Positions 17,806 through 27,325 of a DNA stretch of 64,000 nt are shown here, piece by piece. The notes beneath the pieces were generated by a model. That model was not told the DNA's origin. It saw only the letters and a program-made list of their open reading frames with translations, and searched no databases. Where the stretch lies: NCBI RefSeq assembly GCF_020736705.1, contig NZ_CP085990.1, forward strand, positions 1,054,001-1,118,000, given 5' to 3'. This stretch comes from Psychrobacter sanguinis (GTDB taxonomy: Bacteria; Pseudomonadota; Gammaproteobacteria; Pseudomonadales; Moraxellaceae). Numbering within the stretch: position 1 is the stretch's first letter; every line of letters starts with the position of its first letter. The position numbers were made by a program, and so were the translations under genes.

Positions 17806-18723
17806 ATGAATATTAAAGAGACATTAGACAGCTTCAAAGAAGCTTTAGGTTTTGAGGCACAAGAGACAGAAGATGGCGTTTATATCCCTGCACAAACAGC
17901 GCTAAAACTAGCTGCCCCTGAAAAGACCAATTATGATGATACCGATTATGAAACGCCTTATCAGGGTGACAAAAAGATACTGATGGTCTGTACTCAAGAG
18001 CAATATATGACCATGGAAAATGGTAAGAAATTTGATACAGGTAATCATCCTGTTGAGATGTTTGTGCCATTACTACATTTTAAAAAAGCAGGGTTTGAGG
18101 TAGATATCTTTACGCCTACTGGGGAATCAGTGAAAATTGAGCAATGGGCAATGCCCAATGAAGATGAAAAGGTAAAAGAAATTTATAGCAGTTACCAGTC
18201 AAAACGTGAAGCGCCACAGAGTATAGAAGACTTTGTGAAAAATAAAATGGCTGACAGTGAGGACTATGCTGCTATTTTTATCCCAGGTGGACATGGCGCG
18301 ATGCTTGGCTTACCAGAAAACAAATATTTGGGTGAGTTATTGCGTTGGGCTCACGAGAGCGACTTATACACCTTAGTTATTTGTCATGGTCCTGCTGCAT
18401 TATTATCTGCTAATTTAGAACGTCCAGAAGAGCTTGAGGCTGACGGTAACCGTTCATTTAACAGCGACTTTATCTATAAGGATTACGATATCGTGGCTTT
18501 CCCAGATGTGATGGACAAGCAACTGCCTAAGATGGGCTATTTACCCGGTGAGATGCCTTGGTACTTTAATGAAAAGTTGGAAGCACTAGGGGTTACCATC
18601 ACCAACAAATTGGCCTCGGGTCACACCCATCAAGATAGAAAGCTAATTTCGGGAGATGGTCCACTGGCAGCCAATGATTTTGGTAAATTGGCCACAGAAA
18701 CGCTCTTAAAAAAAGTGAAGTAG
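17806..18723 (+). CDS. hchA: Glyoxalase III / protein deglycase HchA (Hsp31)
   Basis: 305 residues of the DJ-1/PfpI superfamily, Hsp31 branch. Converts methylglyoxal to D-lactate without glutathione and acts as a holding chaperone or deglycase. Seen: TGNHPVE with Glu84, part of the catalytic and metal region; PGGHGAMLGLPE; nucleophile elbow VICHGPAALL with Cys193-His194; and C-terminal SGHTHQDRKLISGDGP. Length agrees with E. coli Hsp31 (283) with a slightly longer N-terminus. AGG lies 9 nt before the ATG. Single gene with its own terminator. It makes D-lactate, the likely substrate of the flavoenzyme at 7996, though the genes are not linked. Confidence 0.92.
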   Translation: MNIKETLDSFKEALGFEAQETEDGVYIPAQTALKLAAPEKTNYDDTDYETPYQGDKKILMVCTQEQYMTMENGKKFDTGNHPVEMFVPLLHFKKAGFEVDIFTPTGESVKIEQWAMPNEDEKVKEIYSSYQSKREAPQSIEDFVKNKMADSEDYAAIFIPGGHGAMLGLPENKYLGELLRWAHESDLYTLVICHGPAALLSANLERPEELEADGNRSFNSDFIYKDYDIVAFPDVMDKQLPKMGYLPGEMPWYFNEKLEALGVTITNKLASGHTHQDRKLISGDGPLAANDFGKLATETLLKKVK

Positions 18724-18760
18724 GGTAACAGTTTTACTTTAACTATAAGATCTGATAGAC

Positions 18761-18813
18761 AAGCCCTTAGAAACAGACTGCCAATAGCAACTCTGGTTTC
18801 CAAGGGCTTTTTT
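18761..18813 (+). terminator. Terminator of hchA
   Basis: AAGCCCTT-(A)-GAAACAGA and TCTGGTTTC-CAAGGGCTT form a long, nearly perfect stem (18761-18777 with 18792-18809), followed by a T-run. Confidence 0.88.
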
Positions 18814-18941
18814 ATAGATGCATACTTTTATTTAGTGCTTTGATTTAGTAAGTTGCATTTATGACCTTTTTAAAGGCTACTGACAACAGAATAAGTAAAT
18901 TGGAGTGGATTTAATAATTAAATAGCCATCTAATTTATGTA

Positions 18942-20681
18942 TTACTTAGAAAGCTTGAGCCACTTGTCTTCGATACGTTGATATTTCAGCATAATAATGT
19001 CACTGAGATAATTGTTGGTCACATGCCAAGGGTAACGGTCGCCTTGCTTCGGCAACACATCTTCGGCGCGACGTATATAGCCGGCACTTAGCGCACCCAT
19101 AACCGTATCAGACTGCTTGATGGCAGTATCACCGTCAGTGGCTATTGAATTCGGCACAAATTTGTTATGACCATTTTGCTGCATATGACGCAATAAACGG
19201 ACGATATAGTCGCAGGCCAAGTCGATTTTTAGAGTCCAAGAAGCATTGGTATAACCGAATAACACTGCTAAATTAGGGGCATTTTCTACCAGCACCGCTT
19301 TGTAGGTCATGCGCTGATTCACTTGTACCCTCTCTCCATCGATTATCACTTGAGCACCGCCCAACATTTGTAGCTTTAGTCCTGTGGCGCTGACAATAAT
19401 ATCTGCCTCTAAATGACGTCCTGAAGTTAATTGGATACCACTGTCTGTCATATATTCTATGGTGTCGGTCACAATTTCAGCATTGGGGGTCTGTAGTACT
19501 TTGAACAAATCCCCGTCAGGGACTGCACATAACCTTTCATCCCACGGGTCATAGCTTGGTTGGAAGTGCTTGATATCGACATCGCTACCTTTAAGCTCTT
19601 TTTTGGCTCGGCTGATTAGCCCTTTTTTCATAAGGGTAGGCGCGACTTGGGCAAAACGATACAGACCTTGTTGGGCAAGAATATTGCGCCAACGTACCAA
19701 AGTATAAGCGGTTTGAGTATTTAGGTTAAAGCGTTTGCTCAGAGTGTTTAAGCTATCATCTTCACTAGGCACACTACCGATATAGGTAGGCGAACGCTGC
19801 AACATTGTGACATGGGCGGCGCTCTGCGGAGTCTGGCTAGGGGTTGTATGGTTGGGTTGCAATAAAGCAGGGACTAAGGTGACCGCTGTGGCGCCACTGC
19901 CAATTACCACCACTCGTTTATTGTCATAGACGATATCATCTTGCCACTGTTGAGGATGAATGATTTGACCTTTAAACTGCTCTTGACCGGTAAAGTGAGG
20001 CTGATAACCTTGATCAAAGTCATAGTAGCCGGTAGCACCGATAATAAAACGGCTGGTGATGGTTCGAGTGTTGCCAGTATTGACGTCGACTAAAGTAGCC
20101 GTCCAATACTTCCGCTCGCTTGACCATTCAATTTGCGACACATTGGTATTAAATTGAATCAGCGAATCAATAGAGCCTGCTTTGGCCGTGTCTTCAATAT
20201 AGTTTTTGATAGAAGCAGCGTCCGCCAAAGTCTTTTTGCCCATCCAAGGGCGATGCGCAAAGCCAAACGTGGTCATGTCTGAATCTGAGCGTACGCCAGG
20301 ATATTTGAATAAATCCCAAGTACCGCCGATAGCGTCTCTTTTTTCGACGATGGCCACCCGTCCTTTTTTTAGAGACTTAGACAGTCGTTTGTCTCGGGAA
20401 ATATGGGTCGCCATATCAATACCTGAGATACCTGCCCCAATAATTAAGATATCTAACTGTGGCTTGTTGCTGACAAACGGCACGCTTGGCAGCAATTGGC
20501 GCACTCTGGCTGAGGCACGTCTGGGTATATTCGGCAAAGCTGGCAGCTGCGGGAGTCTATCTGCCAAGGTAAAAATAGGGGCCGTTTCTATCGCTTCTGA
20601 TTCCTTAAGAATAGAAGTTAAGGTCGTAGTTGACGGGGTCGAGGTTTTAACAATCGTTTTTAGCTTAGATAACAGACGCAT
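18942..20681 (-). CDS. Flavin-containing monooxygenase, EthA-like Baeyer-Villiger type
   Basis: 579 residues. FAD- and NADPH-dependent enzyme inserting oxygen next to ketones or oxidising sulfur. Seen: first Rossmann motif IIGAGISGIDMA (about 80-91), GGTWDLFKYPGVRSDSDM, a Baeyer-Villiger-like fingerprint FKGQIIHPQQW, and second Rossmann VVVIGSGATAVTLVPAL. This block is very like the mycobacterial EthA group. An unusual Ser/Thr/Pro-rich extension of about 75 residues precedes the FAD motif; the start is well supported by AAGGAT before the ATG and no later ATG gives a natural N-terminus. Native substrate unknown. Confidence 0.88.
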   Translation of the reverse strand: MRLLSKLKTIVKTSTPSTTTLTSILKESEAIETAPIFTLADRLPQLPALPNIPRRASARVRQLLPSVPFVSNKPQLDILIIGAGISGIDMATHISRDKRLSKSLKKGRVAIVEKRDAIGGTWDLFKYPGVRSDSDMTTFGFAHRPWMGKKTLADAASIKNYIEDTAKAGSIDSLIQFNTNVSQIEWSSERKYWTATLVDVNTGNTRTITSRFIIGATGYYDFDQGYQPHFTGQEQFKGQIIHPQQWQDDIVYDNKRVVVIGSGATAVTLVPALLQPNHTTPSQTPQSAAHVTMLQRSPTYIGSVPSEDDSLNTLSKRFNLNTQTAYTLVRWRNILAQQGLYRFAQVAPTLMKKGLISRAKKELKGSDVDIKHFQPSYDPWDERLCAVPDGDLFKVLQTPNAEIVTDTIEYMTDSGIQLTSGRHLEADIIVSATGLKLQMLGGAQVIIDGERVQVNQRMTYKAVLVENAPNLAVLFGYTNASWTLKIDLACDYIVRLLRHMQQNGHNKFVPNSIATDGDTAIKQSDTVMGALSAGYIRRAEDVLPKQGDRYPWHVTNNYLSDIIMLKYQRIEDKWLKLSK

Positions 20682-20785
20682 AATTCATCCTTGAGTCTTA
20701 TGATATGGGTAAAACAGGTCATAACATAGGGTGGGGCATAGAATAGACAGATAGACTCTCTTTAACATTCATTATGCGTGCTAAA

Positions 20786-21700
20786 TTAAGATTTCGCCAG
20801 TTTCTTAAAGGATAAGTCTAAAGATAGGTAAGTACCAAACAAGATAACCATAGAGCCGACAATAGCAAAAACATCCAAAGATTCATCCAGCAAGATATAA
20901 CCAAAAATAATGGCAAAAATAGGAATGACCAACGTAATACTGGTGGCTCGAACGGGACCAATGTTTTTGATCAGTTGGTTCATAAATATCAGAGCAATGG
21001 CAGTTGATATTACCCCAATACAGAGGATTGAAAACCAAGCTTTTAGACTGATAGACTGACCGTAAGGAAAGGCGTAAATACTAACTGGTAGCATCACCAC
21101 ACTGGCTATAATCAGTGACCCTGCGGTAATGGCAATAGGGGAAACATGACTCAGATAGTTTCGAGTGAGGTTAGCGCCTGCGGCATAGCCAATACAGGCA
21201 AATAATGCCAGCCCCATCGGCAACAGCTGTGAGCCAAGTGGTGCATTGTCCGCTGTACTGGGCGCAAATAAGCCCATGAAAGTTTCGCTCATCAATATCA
21301 CCACCCCGATAATACCAATGGCCAGACCCAGCAGCTGCTTTCTAGACAGTCTGTCCTTAAAGAACATACTGGCAATAACCCCACTCATCATCGGAACAGA
21401 CGCATTCAATACGGCCAATACCCCGGCGTTGACTGATTTTGCGGCAAATCCAAACAAGGTAAAAGGAATGGCCGTCGAGAACAGACCAACGACCGCTAGC
21501 ATTTTCCAGTGCTTGAGAATACCTTCTCTATTTTTTGGATTAAACAGAACAAACAGTAACATGGTCAGACCGGCTAAGACCACACGAAGACTGGCAAAGC
21601 CCACCGAACCAAATTCAGGCACACCGATTCGATAAAATATAAAGGACAACGACCACATAAAGGCAAGGCTAATAAACGTGATAAGGTCGCGCTGAGTCAC
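20786..21700 (-). CDS. DMT superfamily transporter (EamA)
   Basis: 304 residues with ten predicted TM helices arranged as two EamA repeats (about 5-135 and 160-290). Seen: ITFISLAFMWSLSFIFYRIG at the start, VGFASLRVVLAGL, and the second-repeat ATSITLVIPIFAIIFGYI with the conserved Pro-Ile region. Such proteins usually export amino acids or other small metabolites; substrate not predictable. The start is GTG at 21700 with AGGA 7 nt upstream. Ends about 100 bp before the monooxygenase gene on the same strand. Confidence 0.88.
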   Translation of the reverse strand: MTQRDLITFISLAFMWSLSFIFYRIGVPEFGSVGFASLRVVLAGLTMLLFVLFNPKNREGILKHWKMLAVVGLFSTAIPFTLFGFAAKSVNAGVLAVLNASVPMMSGVIASMFFKDRLSRKQLLGLAIGIIGVVILMSETFMGLFAPSTADNAPLGSQLLPMGLALFACIGYAAGANLTRNYLSHVSPIAITAGSLIIASVVMLPVSIYAFPYGQSISLKAWFSILCIGVISTAIALIFMNQLIKNIGPVRATSITLVIPIFAIIFGYILLDESLDVFAIVGSMVILFGTYLSLDLSFKKLAKS

Positions 21701-21932
21701 TGTAACATCCTATGTTAACAAAAGAGGTAAATAAGCACATACTAGGCTATGGGTCAGTTATTACGCTCTGTAATATTGTACTAGTGTAAAATTATTAGTG
21801 ATTATAATCACATTGAACCCTCAATAGCAGAACTATTTTTCTGTTAAATCGTTTGGTTTGTGTGCCTATTTGTCTATCTGCCTTTATTCTTATCTAATTG
21901 CTTGCCTATGAGTCTTTATTGCTGTCTGTCCT

Positions 21933-24179
21933 TTAAACATTGGTGTATTTACTGGCCTCGGGCATCCAACGATGAATAAGCTGGGTCACTTCTGCTTTGC
22001 GCTGATCGTCGTTAATTAAGCGTTTGGCCAGATGGCTGGCAATCATTAATAAGTTTTCATCACGGCTGAGATCAGATACATAGTAGCCCACATTACCGGT
22101 CTGACGTTTGCCCAATAGCTCGCCCGGTCCGCGCAGTTGTAAGTCCTTTTGAGCAATAACGAAGCCGTCGTTACTGTCACGCAGGACATTAAGACGCTCA
22201 ATACCCGTCTCTGATAAGGGCGTTTGGTACAACAGCACACAGAAACTTTTGGTCGAACCACGACCGACTCGACCTCGTAACTGATGCAGCTGTGATAGAC
22301 CCAATCGTTCTGCGTTTTCTATGACCATTAACGAAGCATTAGGCACATCAACACCGACCTCAATCACGGTAGTGGCCACCAATAAATCAAGCTCGCCATT
22401 TTTAAAGGCAGCCATAACCGCTTGCTTTTCAGCGCCCTTCATTTTGCCATGCACCATACCAATGCGAATGTCTAAGCGCTCGCTTAAATCAGCGTAAGTT
22501 GCCTCCGCTGCTTGCGCATTCAAGGTATTAGAGTCATCCACTAGCGGACAGACCCAATAGGCTTGCTTACCTTCTTTACAATTGATAGCAATGCGTTCAA
22601 TCACTTCATCGCGGCGGGCACGGTCAATAGTGACTGTAGTAATCGGGGTGCGACCAGGAGGCAGCTCATCAATAATAGAGGTGTCCATGTCGCCATAGGC
22701 ACTCATTGCCAAAGTACGCGGAATCGGAGTAGCGGTCATAATGAGCTGATGTGGTGTACTGTCAGCCACCCCTTTGTCAGTCAATGCCATGCGCTGCTCG
22801 ACGCCGAAGCGGTGCTGCTCATCGATAATGGCTAGCCCTAACTTGGCAAATACTACGGCATCTTGGAATAGGGCATGGGTACCGACCACCACTTGCACCT
22901 CATTTTCAGCAACAGCTTCTAAAGCTTCACGGCGCTGCTTGGCAGTTTGCTTGCCTGCCAACCAGCCGACCCCGATACCTAAGGGTTCAAACCATGACTT
23001 AAAGTTAATTAGATGCTGCTCAGCAAGAATTTCAGTCGGTGCCATCACTGCAACTTGCCAGCCACTGTCTAAGGCATAACAGGCGGCTAGTGCCGCCACT
23101 AGAGTTTTACCGGCACCCACATCGCCTTGTACCAAGCGTAACATAGGCACAGAAGTGGCCATGTCACTGGTAATTTCGTTAATTACCCGATCTTGAGCTT
23201 TGGTTAAACTAAACGGCAAATTGGCCAACAGCCTATCTGCGAGAGAGCTATGTTTATCGCACTTAGGCGCTTTGTGCTGATGTAGCTGCTTGCGGCGATA
23301 TAACATACTTAACTGATGCGCCGTAAGCTCTTCCACAATCAAGCGTTGGCAAGCAGGATGTACCCGGTCTTTTAACTGTGCCAATTGAGCCGCTTGCAAA
23401 CCAATATCGGTGTGCATCGGCGGCGTATGGATTAAGGTCAGTGCCTCAAATAAAGTCAGGGTCTGCCAACTCGGTGCTTGGGGTGAACTACCAGGATTGA
23501 TTGGTGTAACAGGGGCATTCGGTAACGGTAAACCATAACTGTTTTTGGGCAAGGGTGCGGGTAAATGATTGACCGCTTCCCAGTCTGCGCTATTGAATAC
23601 GCTCAGAGGCAGTCCTTGCTGATGCACAGTTTGTAATGCCAGCTTAAGTAAAGTACGTAATTTGTTTTGGTGCAGGCCCTTTACCGTCGGATAAATGGGC
23701 TGTAGCCCGGTATTAATGACTGGGGCACCGGGTGATACGATGCTGTATTCAGGGTGCGCCATTTGAATGCCATAACGGCTAATTTTGACTTCACCAAACA
23801 GTCTTAAATGCGTGCCTAAGGTCATGGTTTGTACCAAGCCTGCATAAACTTTGAAGAATCGCAATTGCAGAGCACCTGTCGCATCTTCGATTACCACCGT
23901 CATACCGCTGCGTTTGTTATCAACATAGGTGACTTCGCCTTCGATAAGGGCGGATTGACCATCTTGTAACTCATTGATATTGACCAAACGGCTGCGGTCT
24001 TCATAGCCACGTGGTAAGTGTAATAGCAAGTCGAATAAACGCTTAATGCCCAGCTGCTCAAGTTGCCCTTCAATTTTACTACCGACGCCCGCTAAGACAT
24101 GCACAGGCAGGTCTACGGCCGTGGCCACTCTGGTTGTGTTTGTGCTGTTTTCTGGGATGTTAGGAGATGATATCGGCAT
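21933..24179 (-). CDS. recG: ATP-dependent DNA helicase RecG
   Basis: 748 residues; remodels stalled replication forks and branch-migrates Holliday junctions. Order: N-terminal wedge/OB domain (about 65-150), helicase domain 1 with Walker A GDVGAGKT (352-359) and DEQH (453-456), motif III TATPIPRTLAMS, helicase domain 2 with TTVIEVGVDVPNA and the Arg-finger motif QLRGRVGRG, then the C-terminal TRG-type region. About 55 residues longer than E. coli RecG (693), mainly from a Pro-rich insert around 207-237. AGAGG precedes the ATG. Confidence 0.97.
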   Translation of the reverse strand: MPISSPNIPENSTNTTRVATAVDLPVHVLAGVGSKIEGQLEQLGIKRLFDLLLHLPRGYEDRSRLVNINELQDGQSALIEGEVTYVDNKRSGMTVVIEDATGALQLRFFKVYAGLVQTMTLGTHLRLFGEVKISRYGIQMAHPEYSIVSPGAPVINTGLQPIYPTVKGLHQNKLRTLLKLALQTVHQQGLPLSVFNSADWEAVNHLPAPLPKNSYGLPLPNAPVTPINPGSSPQAPSWQTLTLFEALTLIHTPPMHTDIGLQAAQLAQLKDRVHPACQRLIVEELTAHQLSMLYRRKQLHQHKAPKCDKHSSLADRLLANLPFSLTKAQDRVINEITSDMATSVPMLRLVQGDVGAGKTLVAALAACYALDSGWQVAVMAPTEILAEQHLINFKSWFEPLGIGVGWLAGKQTAKQRREALEAVAENEVQVVVGTHALFQDAVVFAKLGLAIIDEQHRFGVEQRMALTDKGVADSTPHQLIMTATPIPRTLAMSAYGDMDTSIIDELPPGRTPITTVTIDRARRDEVIERIAINCKEGKQAYWVCPLVDDSNTLNAQAAEATYADLSERLDIRIGMVHGKMKGAEKQAVMAAFKNGELDLLVATTVIEVGVDVPNASLMVIENAERLGLSQLHQLRGRVGRGSTKSFCVLLYQTPLSETGIERLNVLRDSNDGFVIAQKDLQLRGPGELLGKRQTGNVGYYVSDLSRDENLLMIASHLAKRLINDDQRKAEVTQLIHRWMPEASKYTNV

Positions 24180-24616
24180 AATTAGCCTCTTTGATAGCGT
24201 TATTAAAGGCCAAGTAGGGACCTAGAAATAGGGCATTTAGACAAAATTTTTACAGTATTTACCTAAGATTATAGAGTATATTGCTGCGATTCTTCAGAGG
24301 GAATTGGTTATCTGTTATCTGCCTCAACATTTTTGGGGTGTAGACTGTTATGATAGGCATATAATACGTATAGTATAGGCTAAGCCAATAGGACAGTATC
24401 GGTGGTTTTATCCTTTGATGAATGTGGTTTATATTTCCCTCTAAACAAACGTGGCAATTCATTTGCCCTTTTCAGTGAATTCTTTTACCCTCTTGTACAG
24501 TTTATGACTGTTTTATCAGTTAAGACAGAACAGTATTATTGATACCGACCTGCTGGCATGTAATGCTGAGCAGGTTTTTGATTAACTACCCTAAGTTACC
24601 AGTAATCGGAGCGGTC
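24180..24616. other. Intergenic region between divergent recG and lnt
   Basis: 437 bp, AT-rich. A TATAAT sits at about 24360 without a good -35 partner. No coding sequence seen apart from the weak upstream extension of lnt (in-frame TTG at 24539). Confidence 0.45.
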
Positions 24617-26191
24617 ATGCGAGCCTCAACCCAACACGTCCAAGATAGATTAAATCAGCCCTATAACGAGCAGCAAGCGTCTTTGATGCCGATTGGTACT
24701 GCTGTGATTGTGGCTTGGTTGGCAGGGGCGATGTTTATGTTATCGCTTGCCCCCTATGGGTATTGGATTATCGCATTGATCTCTCCTGCCCTATTGTATG
24801 CTTTACTGTTGTCTCCTATGTCCAATAAGCGGGCGTTTATTATAGGTGAGGCTTACGGTATGGGGCTTTGGTGTGTGGGTGCATTCTGGCTGTATACTTC
24901 AATTCATGATTATGGTGACATACCTGCGCCTTTAGCTTTGTTGGCAATTGCGGTTATGGGGCTAGGTATGGGTCTGTTCCATGGCTTTATGGCTTGGATT
25001 TTTAACCATTTTGTGGGCAAACAGCCTTTGGCTTTTGCGGCCCTTTGGGTGTTGCAAGAGTGGATGAAAACATGGTTTTTAACCGGTTTCCCTTGGTTGT
25101 TTGTTGGCTATGCTTTTACCGAGCAGTATTGGTTGTCTTCATTGGCACCGGTAGCTGGGGTATTCGCGGTATCTTTTGTGGCGGTTTTATTGGCCACAAG
25201 TTTGGTGGATGTTTTCCGCAAACGCGCCGGTTACTTGGTAGTTGCCGCCCTGTTTTTAGCAGTGAGTATCGGGCTTTGGCTGGTCAATCCTGCGTGGACC
25301 CAACCCAAACAAAATACCCCCAACCTGAAAGTATCTTTGGTACAAGGTAATATTCCTCAGGACTTAAAATGGTTAACCGAATACCGTTATAAGACCCTTG
25401 AGATTTACGCCACGCTGAGTAGGACTGAGTGGGGGCAAGATTTGGTTGTTTGGCCTGAGTCTTCTATTCCGATGTTTCAGACCGAAGCTTGGCCGTTTAT
25501 GACGGAAGTGGTCAAAGTCGCTAAGGAAACAGACACCACCTGGGTAACCGGCATTCCTTATAAAGATGAAGCGGCTTATAACAAAGAAACCGATAAATAC
25601 GCGCCTTTTTATAACAGTGTGATTGCCTTAGGGGCGCAAGCAGAAGGGCTGTATAAAAAACAAAATCTAGTTCCTTTTGGAGAATATATCCCATTCCAGG
25701 GGGCATTAGATTTATTCCCAGGTTTGGCAGGCAGTCAAGAGGTTCTGAACTATAGCCGTGGTCCTGAAAATCAATCTCCTCTAAAGGTGAGAGGACATAA
25801 CTTAGGGTCAGCGGTATGCTACGAAGTGGCTTATCCAGACACGACGCGCCGCAATGCACAAAATACAGACTTTTTACTGACCATATCTAACGATGCTTGG
25901 TTTGGCACCTCAGCCGGTCCTTTACAGCATTTACAGATGGTACAGATGCGCTCTTTGGAGACGGGTCGATGGTTTATGCGTGCCACCAATACTGGGGTAA
26001 CGGCTATTATTGACCATACTGGTAAAATTGTGGCCCGAGCGCCTCAATTTGAACGCACCGTATTGCGCGGTGAAGTGCAGTCGCGTACAGGGACAACCCC
26101 TTATGTGCGCTTTGGTAATACGCCTGTTTTATTATTAATAGGCCTAATGTTGTTGTTAAGCTATCTCGGAAAACGCGGTAATAAGCAATAA
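24617..26191 (+). CDS. lnt: Apolipoprotein N-acyltransferase
   Basis: 524 residues; adds the third acyl chain to the N-terminal Cys of lipoproteins in the inner membrane. Six or so N-terminal TM helices (about 27-225), then a periplasmic nitrilase-like domain, then a final TM helix (about 500-520). Catalytic triad by alignment with E. coli: Glu281 (VVWPESSIP), Lys348 (LYKKQNLVPFGEY) and Cys401 (SAVCYEVAYP). Start ATG 24617 is chosen because GGAG lies 5 nt upstream and length then matches E. coli (512); in-frame TTG 24539 and ATG 24563 have no ribosome site. Together with lgt at 35.2 kb it serves the lipoproteins encoded here. Confidence 0.94.
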   Translation: MRASTQHVQDRLNQPYNEQQASLMPIGTAVIVAWLAGAMFMLSLAPYGYWIIALISPALLYALLLSPMSNKRAFIIGEAYGMGLWCVGAFWLYTSIHDYGDIPAPLALLAIAVMGLGMGLFHGFMAWIFNHFVGKQPLAFAALWVLQEWMKTWFLTGFPWLFVGYAFTEQYWLSSLAPVAGVFAVSFVAVLLATSLVDVFRKRAGYLVVAALFLAVSIGLWLVNPAWTQPKQNTPNLKVSLVQGNIPQDLKWLTEYRYKTLEIYATLSRTEWGQDLVVWPESSIPMFQTEAWPFMTEVVKVAKETDTTWVTGIPYKDEAAYNKETDKYAPFYNSVIALGAQAEGLYKKQNLVPFGEYIPFQGALDLFPGLAGSQEVLNYSRGPENQSPLKVRGHNLGSAVCYEVAYPDTTRRNAQNTDFLLTISNDAWFGTSAGPLQHLQMVQMRSLETGRWFMRATNTGVTAIIDHTGKIVARAPQFERTVLRGEVQSRTGTTPYVRFGNTPVLLLIGLMLLLSYLGKRGNKQ

Positions 26192-26269
26192 TCGTACCTA
26201 AAAAATCCTTCTCGTATTGACAGGGATATGTAAAAATACACTGCTAATCCACAAATTGGACAGGGCGTT

Positions 26270-26299
26270 TTCACAAAAGATAGCAAATTGCGATATAAT
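26270..26299 (+). promoter_or_regulatory. Probable sigma-70 promoter of the Ala/Thr-rich protein gene
   Basis: -35 TTCACA (26270-26275), spacer 18 nt, -10 TATAAT (26294-26299). It gives a leader of about 140 nt before the ATG at 26449. Confidence 0.6.
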
Positions 26300-26448
26300 A
26301 GCAAGATATGTGAACGGTTCTGACTGTGGTATAGTGCTGAAGCGTAGTCATTACGGGGAATGTAGAGTTACTACCACACTTTAAAAGACTATATTGCAGA
26401 GGACTAACTCCTCTTAAACCTTTATCAAATAATACAGATAGGTGACCT

Positions 26449-26922
26449 ATGGCAGATGCAAGCCAAAATAACCCAAAGAAAGAATTTACCTACGCCATGA
26501 TAGGTACGGCTGCGTTTTTGGCTATTGTACTTCTTATTGGTATTTCAGCCTTCTTACGCCCTGCAGGAAATCATGACATGCCTAAAGCTGCAGTGGCTGA
26601 ACCTGCTAAAGAAGAGGCTGCTAAACCCGCAGCTGCAGAGCCTGCGGCAGCTACAGATGCCGCTACAACAGATGCTACAGCAACAGAAGCGACAGCAACA
26701 GAAGCGACAGCAACTGACGCCACAGCTACAGATGCTACCCCTGCCGCATTAGAAGGTAAATCAGCGACAATGGGTACACCTACTGCGACTGAAGAGTCTG
26801 CAACTGCTGAAGCGTCATCAGATGCTACTGAATCGCAATCTACTGCTACAGACGTTGCAGCCGATGAGGCGAAACGTGCAGATGCTTCTGCAGAGACAAC
26901 ACAGCCTGCGCCTGCTCAATAG
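26449..26922 (+). CDS. Hypothetical membrane-anchored Ala/Thr-rich protein
   Basis: 157 residues. A short charged cytoplasmic N-terminus (1-14), one TM helix (about 16-36, ending at FLRP), then an extracytoplasmic tail of about 120 residues made almost only of Ala, Thr, Asp, Glu, Pro and Ser, with five pentapeptides TTDA/TATEA/TATDA encoded by a 15-nt tandem repeat. No Cys. Likely an extended, disordered envelope spacer; function unknown. Clear promoter upstream, no neighbour on the same operon. Some SPOR or TonB-like proteins have similar linkers, but no folded domain follows here. Confidence 0.75.
   Translation: MADASQNNPKKEFTYAMIGTAAFLAIVLLIGISAFLRPAGNHDMPKAAVAEPAKEEAAKPAAAEPAAATDAATTDATATEATATEATATDATATDATPAALEGKSATMGTPTATEESATAEASSDATESQSTATDVAADEAKRADASAETTQPAPAQ
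26662..26736 (+). repeat. Coding tandem repeat, five units of 15 nt
   Basis: Units GCTACAACAGATGCT, ACAGCAACAGAAGCG (twice, identical), ACAGCAACTGACGCC and ACAGCTACAGATGCT encode A-T-T-D-A, T-A-T-E-A twice and T-A-T-D-A twice. In phase with the codons, so copy-number change would keep the frame. Confidence 0.9.
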
Positions 26923-27325
26923 GACGCTGTGTATCACTTGATGAATGCTCAGGTAAATCAGCTGAGACCGTGCTATAACGGTTCGTTAATACTATTTATT
27001 GGTATTGGCTTATCGGTTATATTGCCTCAGGTAGTTTGTGAGTGATGCGTCACTTTTAAGATATAAAATACGCTAAAACCCGCTTTATCTATATGATAGA
27101 GCGGGTTTTTTTGGTGATATTTCACTAATTTCTTCTTTACGACCCTTTTATCCCATGAAACAATACTTGTCTTTTTTTATGAAAGACAACGTTATTACTA
27201 ACCCAAATTTTGCTCATACTATGACATAACGGCTTGCTCTAAATACTGCTTGTAAAGATGGACGGCGTTCATTATGCAGCTAAGAGTGACACTGTTAACG
27301 GTTATACAACTAAGGAATTGAGACT
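26923..27325. other. Intergenic region before the POT transporter
   Basis: 403 bp holding the terminator at 27075-27112. The rest is AT-rich with no coding sequence; the promoter of the transporter must lie in its last 200 bp. Confidence 0.5.
27075..27112 (+). terminator. Rho-independent terminator
   Basis: AAAACCCGCTTTATC pairs with GATAGAGCGGGTTTT (one T-G pair) around a short loop and is followed by TTT. It ends the Ala/Thr-rich protein transcript, 150 nt past its stop. Confidence 0.9.

Noticed and set aside
20206..20694. 162-codon plus-strand frame
   Set aside because: Lies antisense inside the monooxygenase gene, which has clear family motifs; no ribosome site.
21246..21635. 129-codon plus-strand frame
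   Set aside because: Antisense of the DMT transporter gene, again opposite hydrophobic codons.
21840..21930. Tandem array with GCCTATT-like units
   Set aside because: Spacing between similar blocks is irregular (about 16 to 24 nt) and the pyrimidine richness can explain the likeness.
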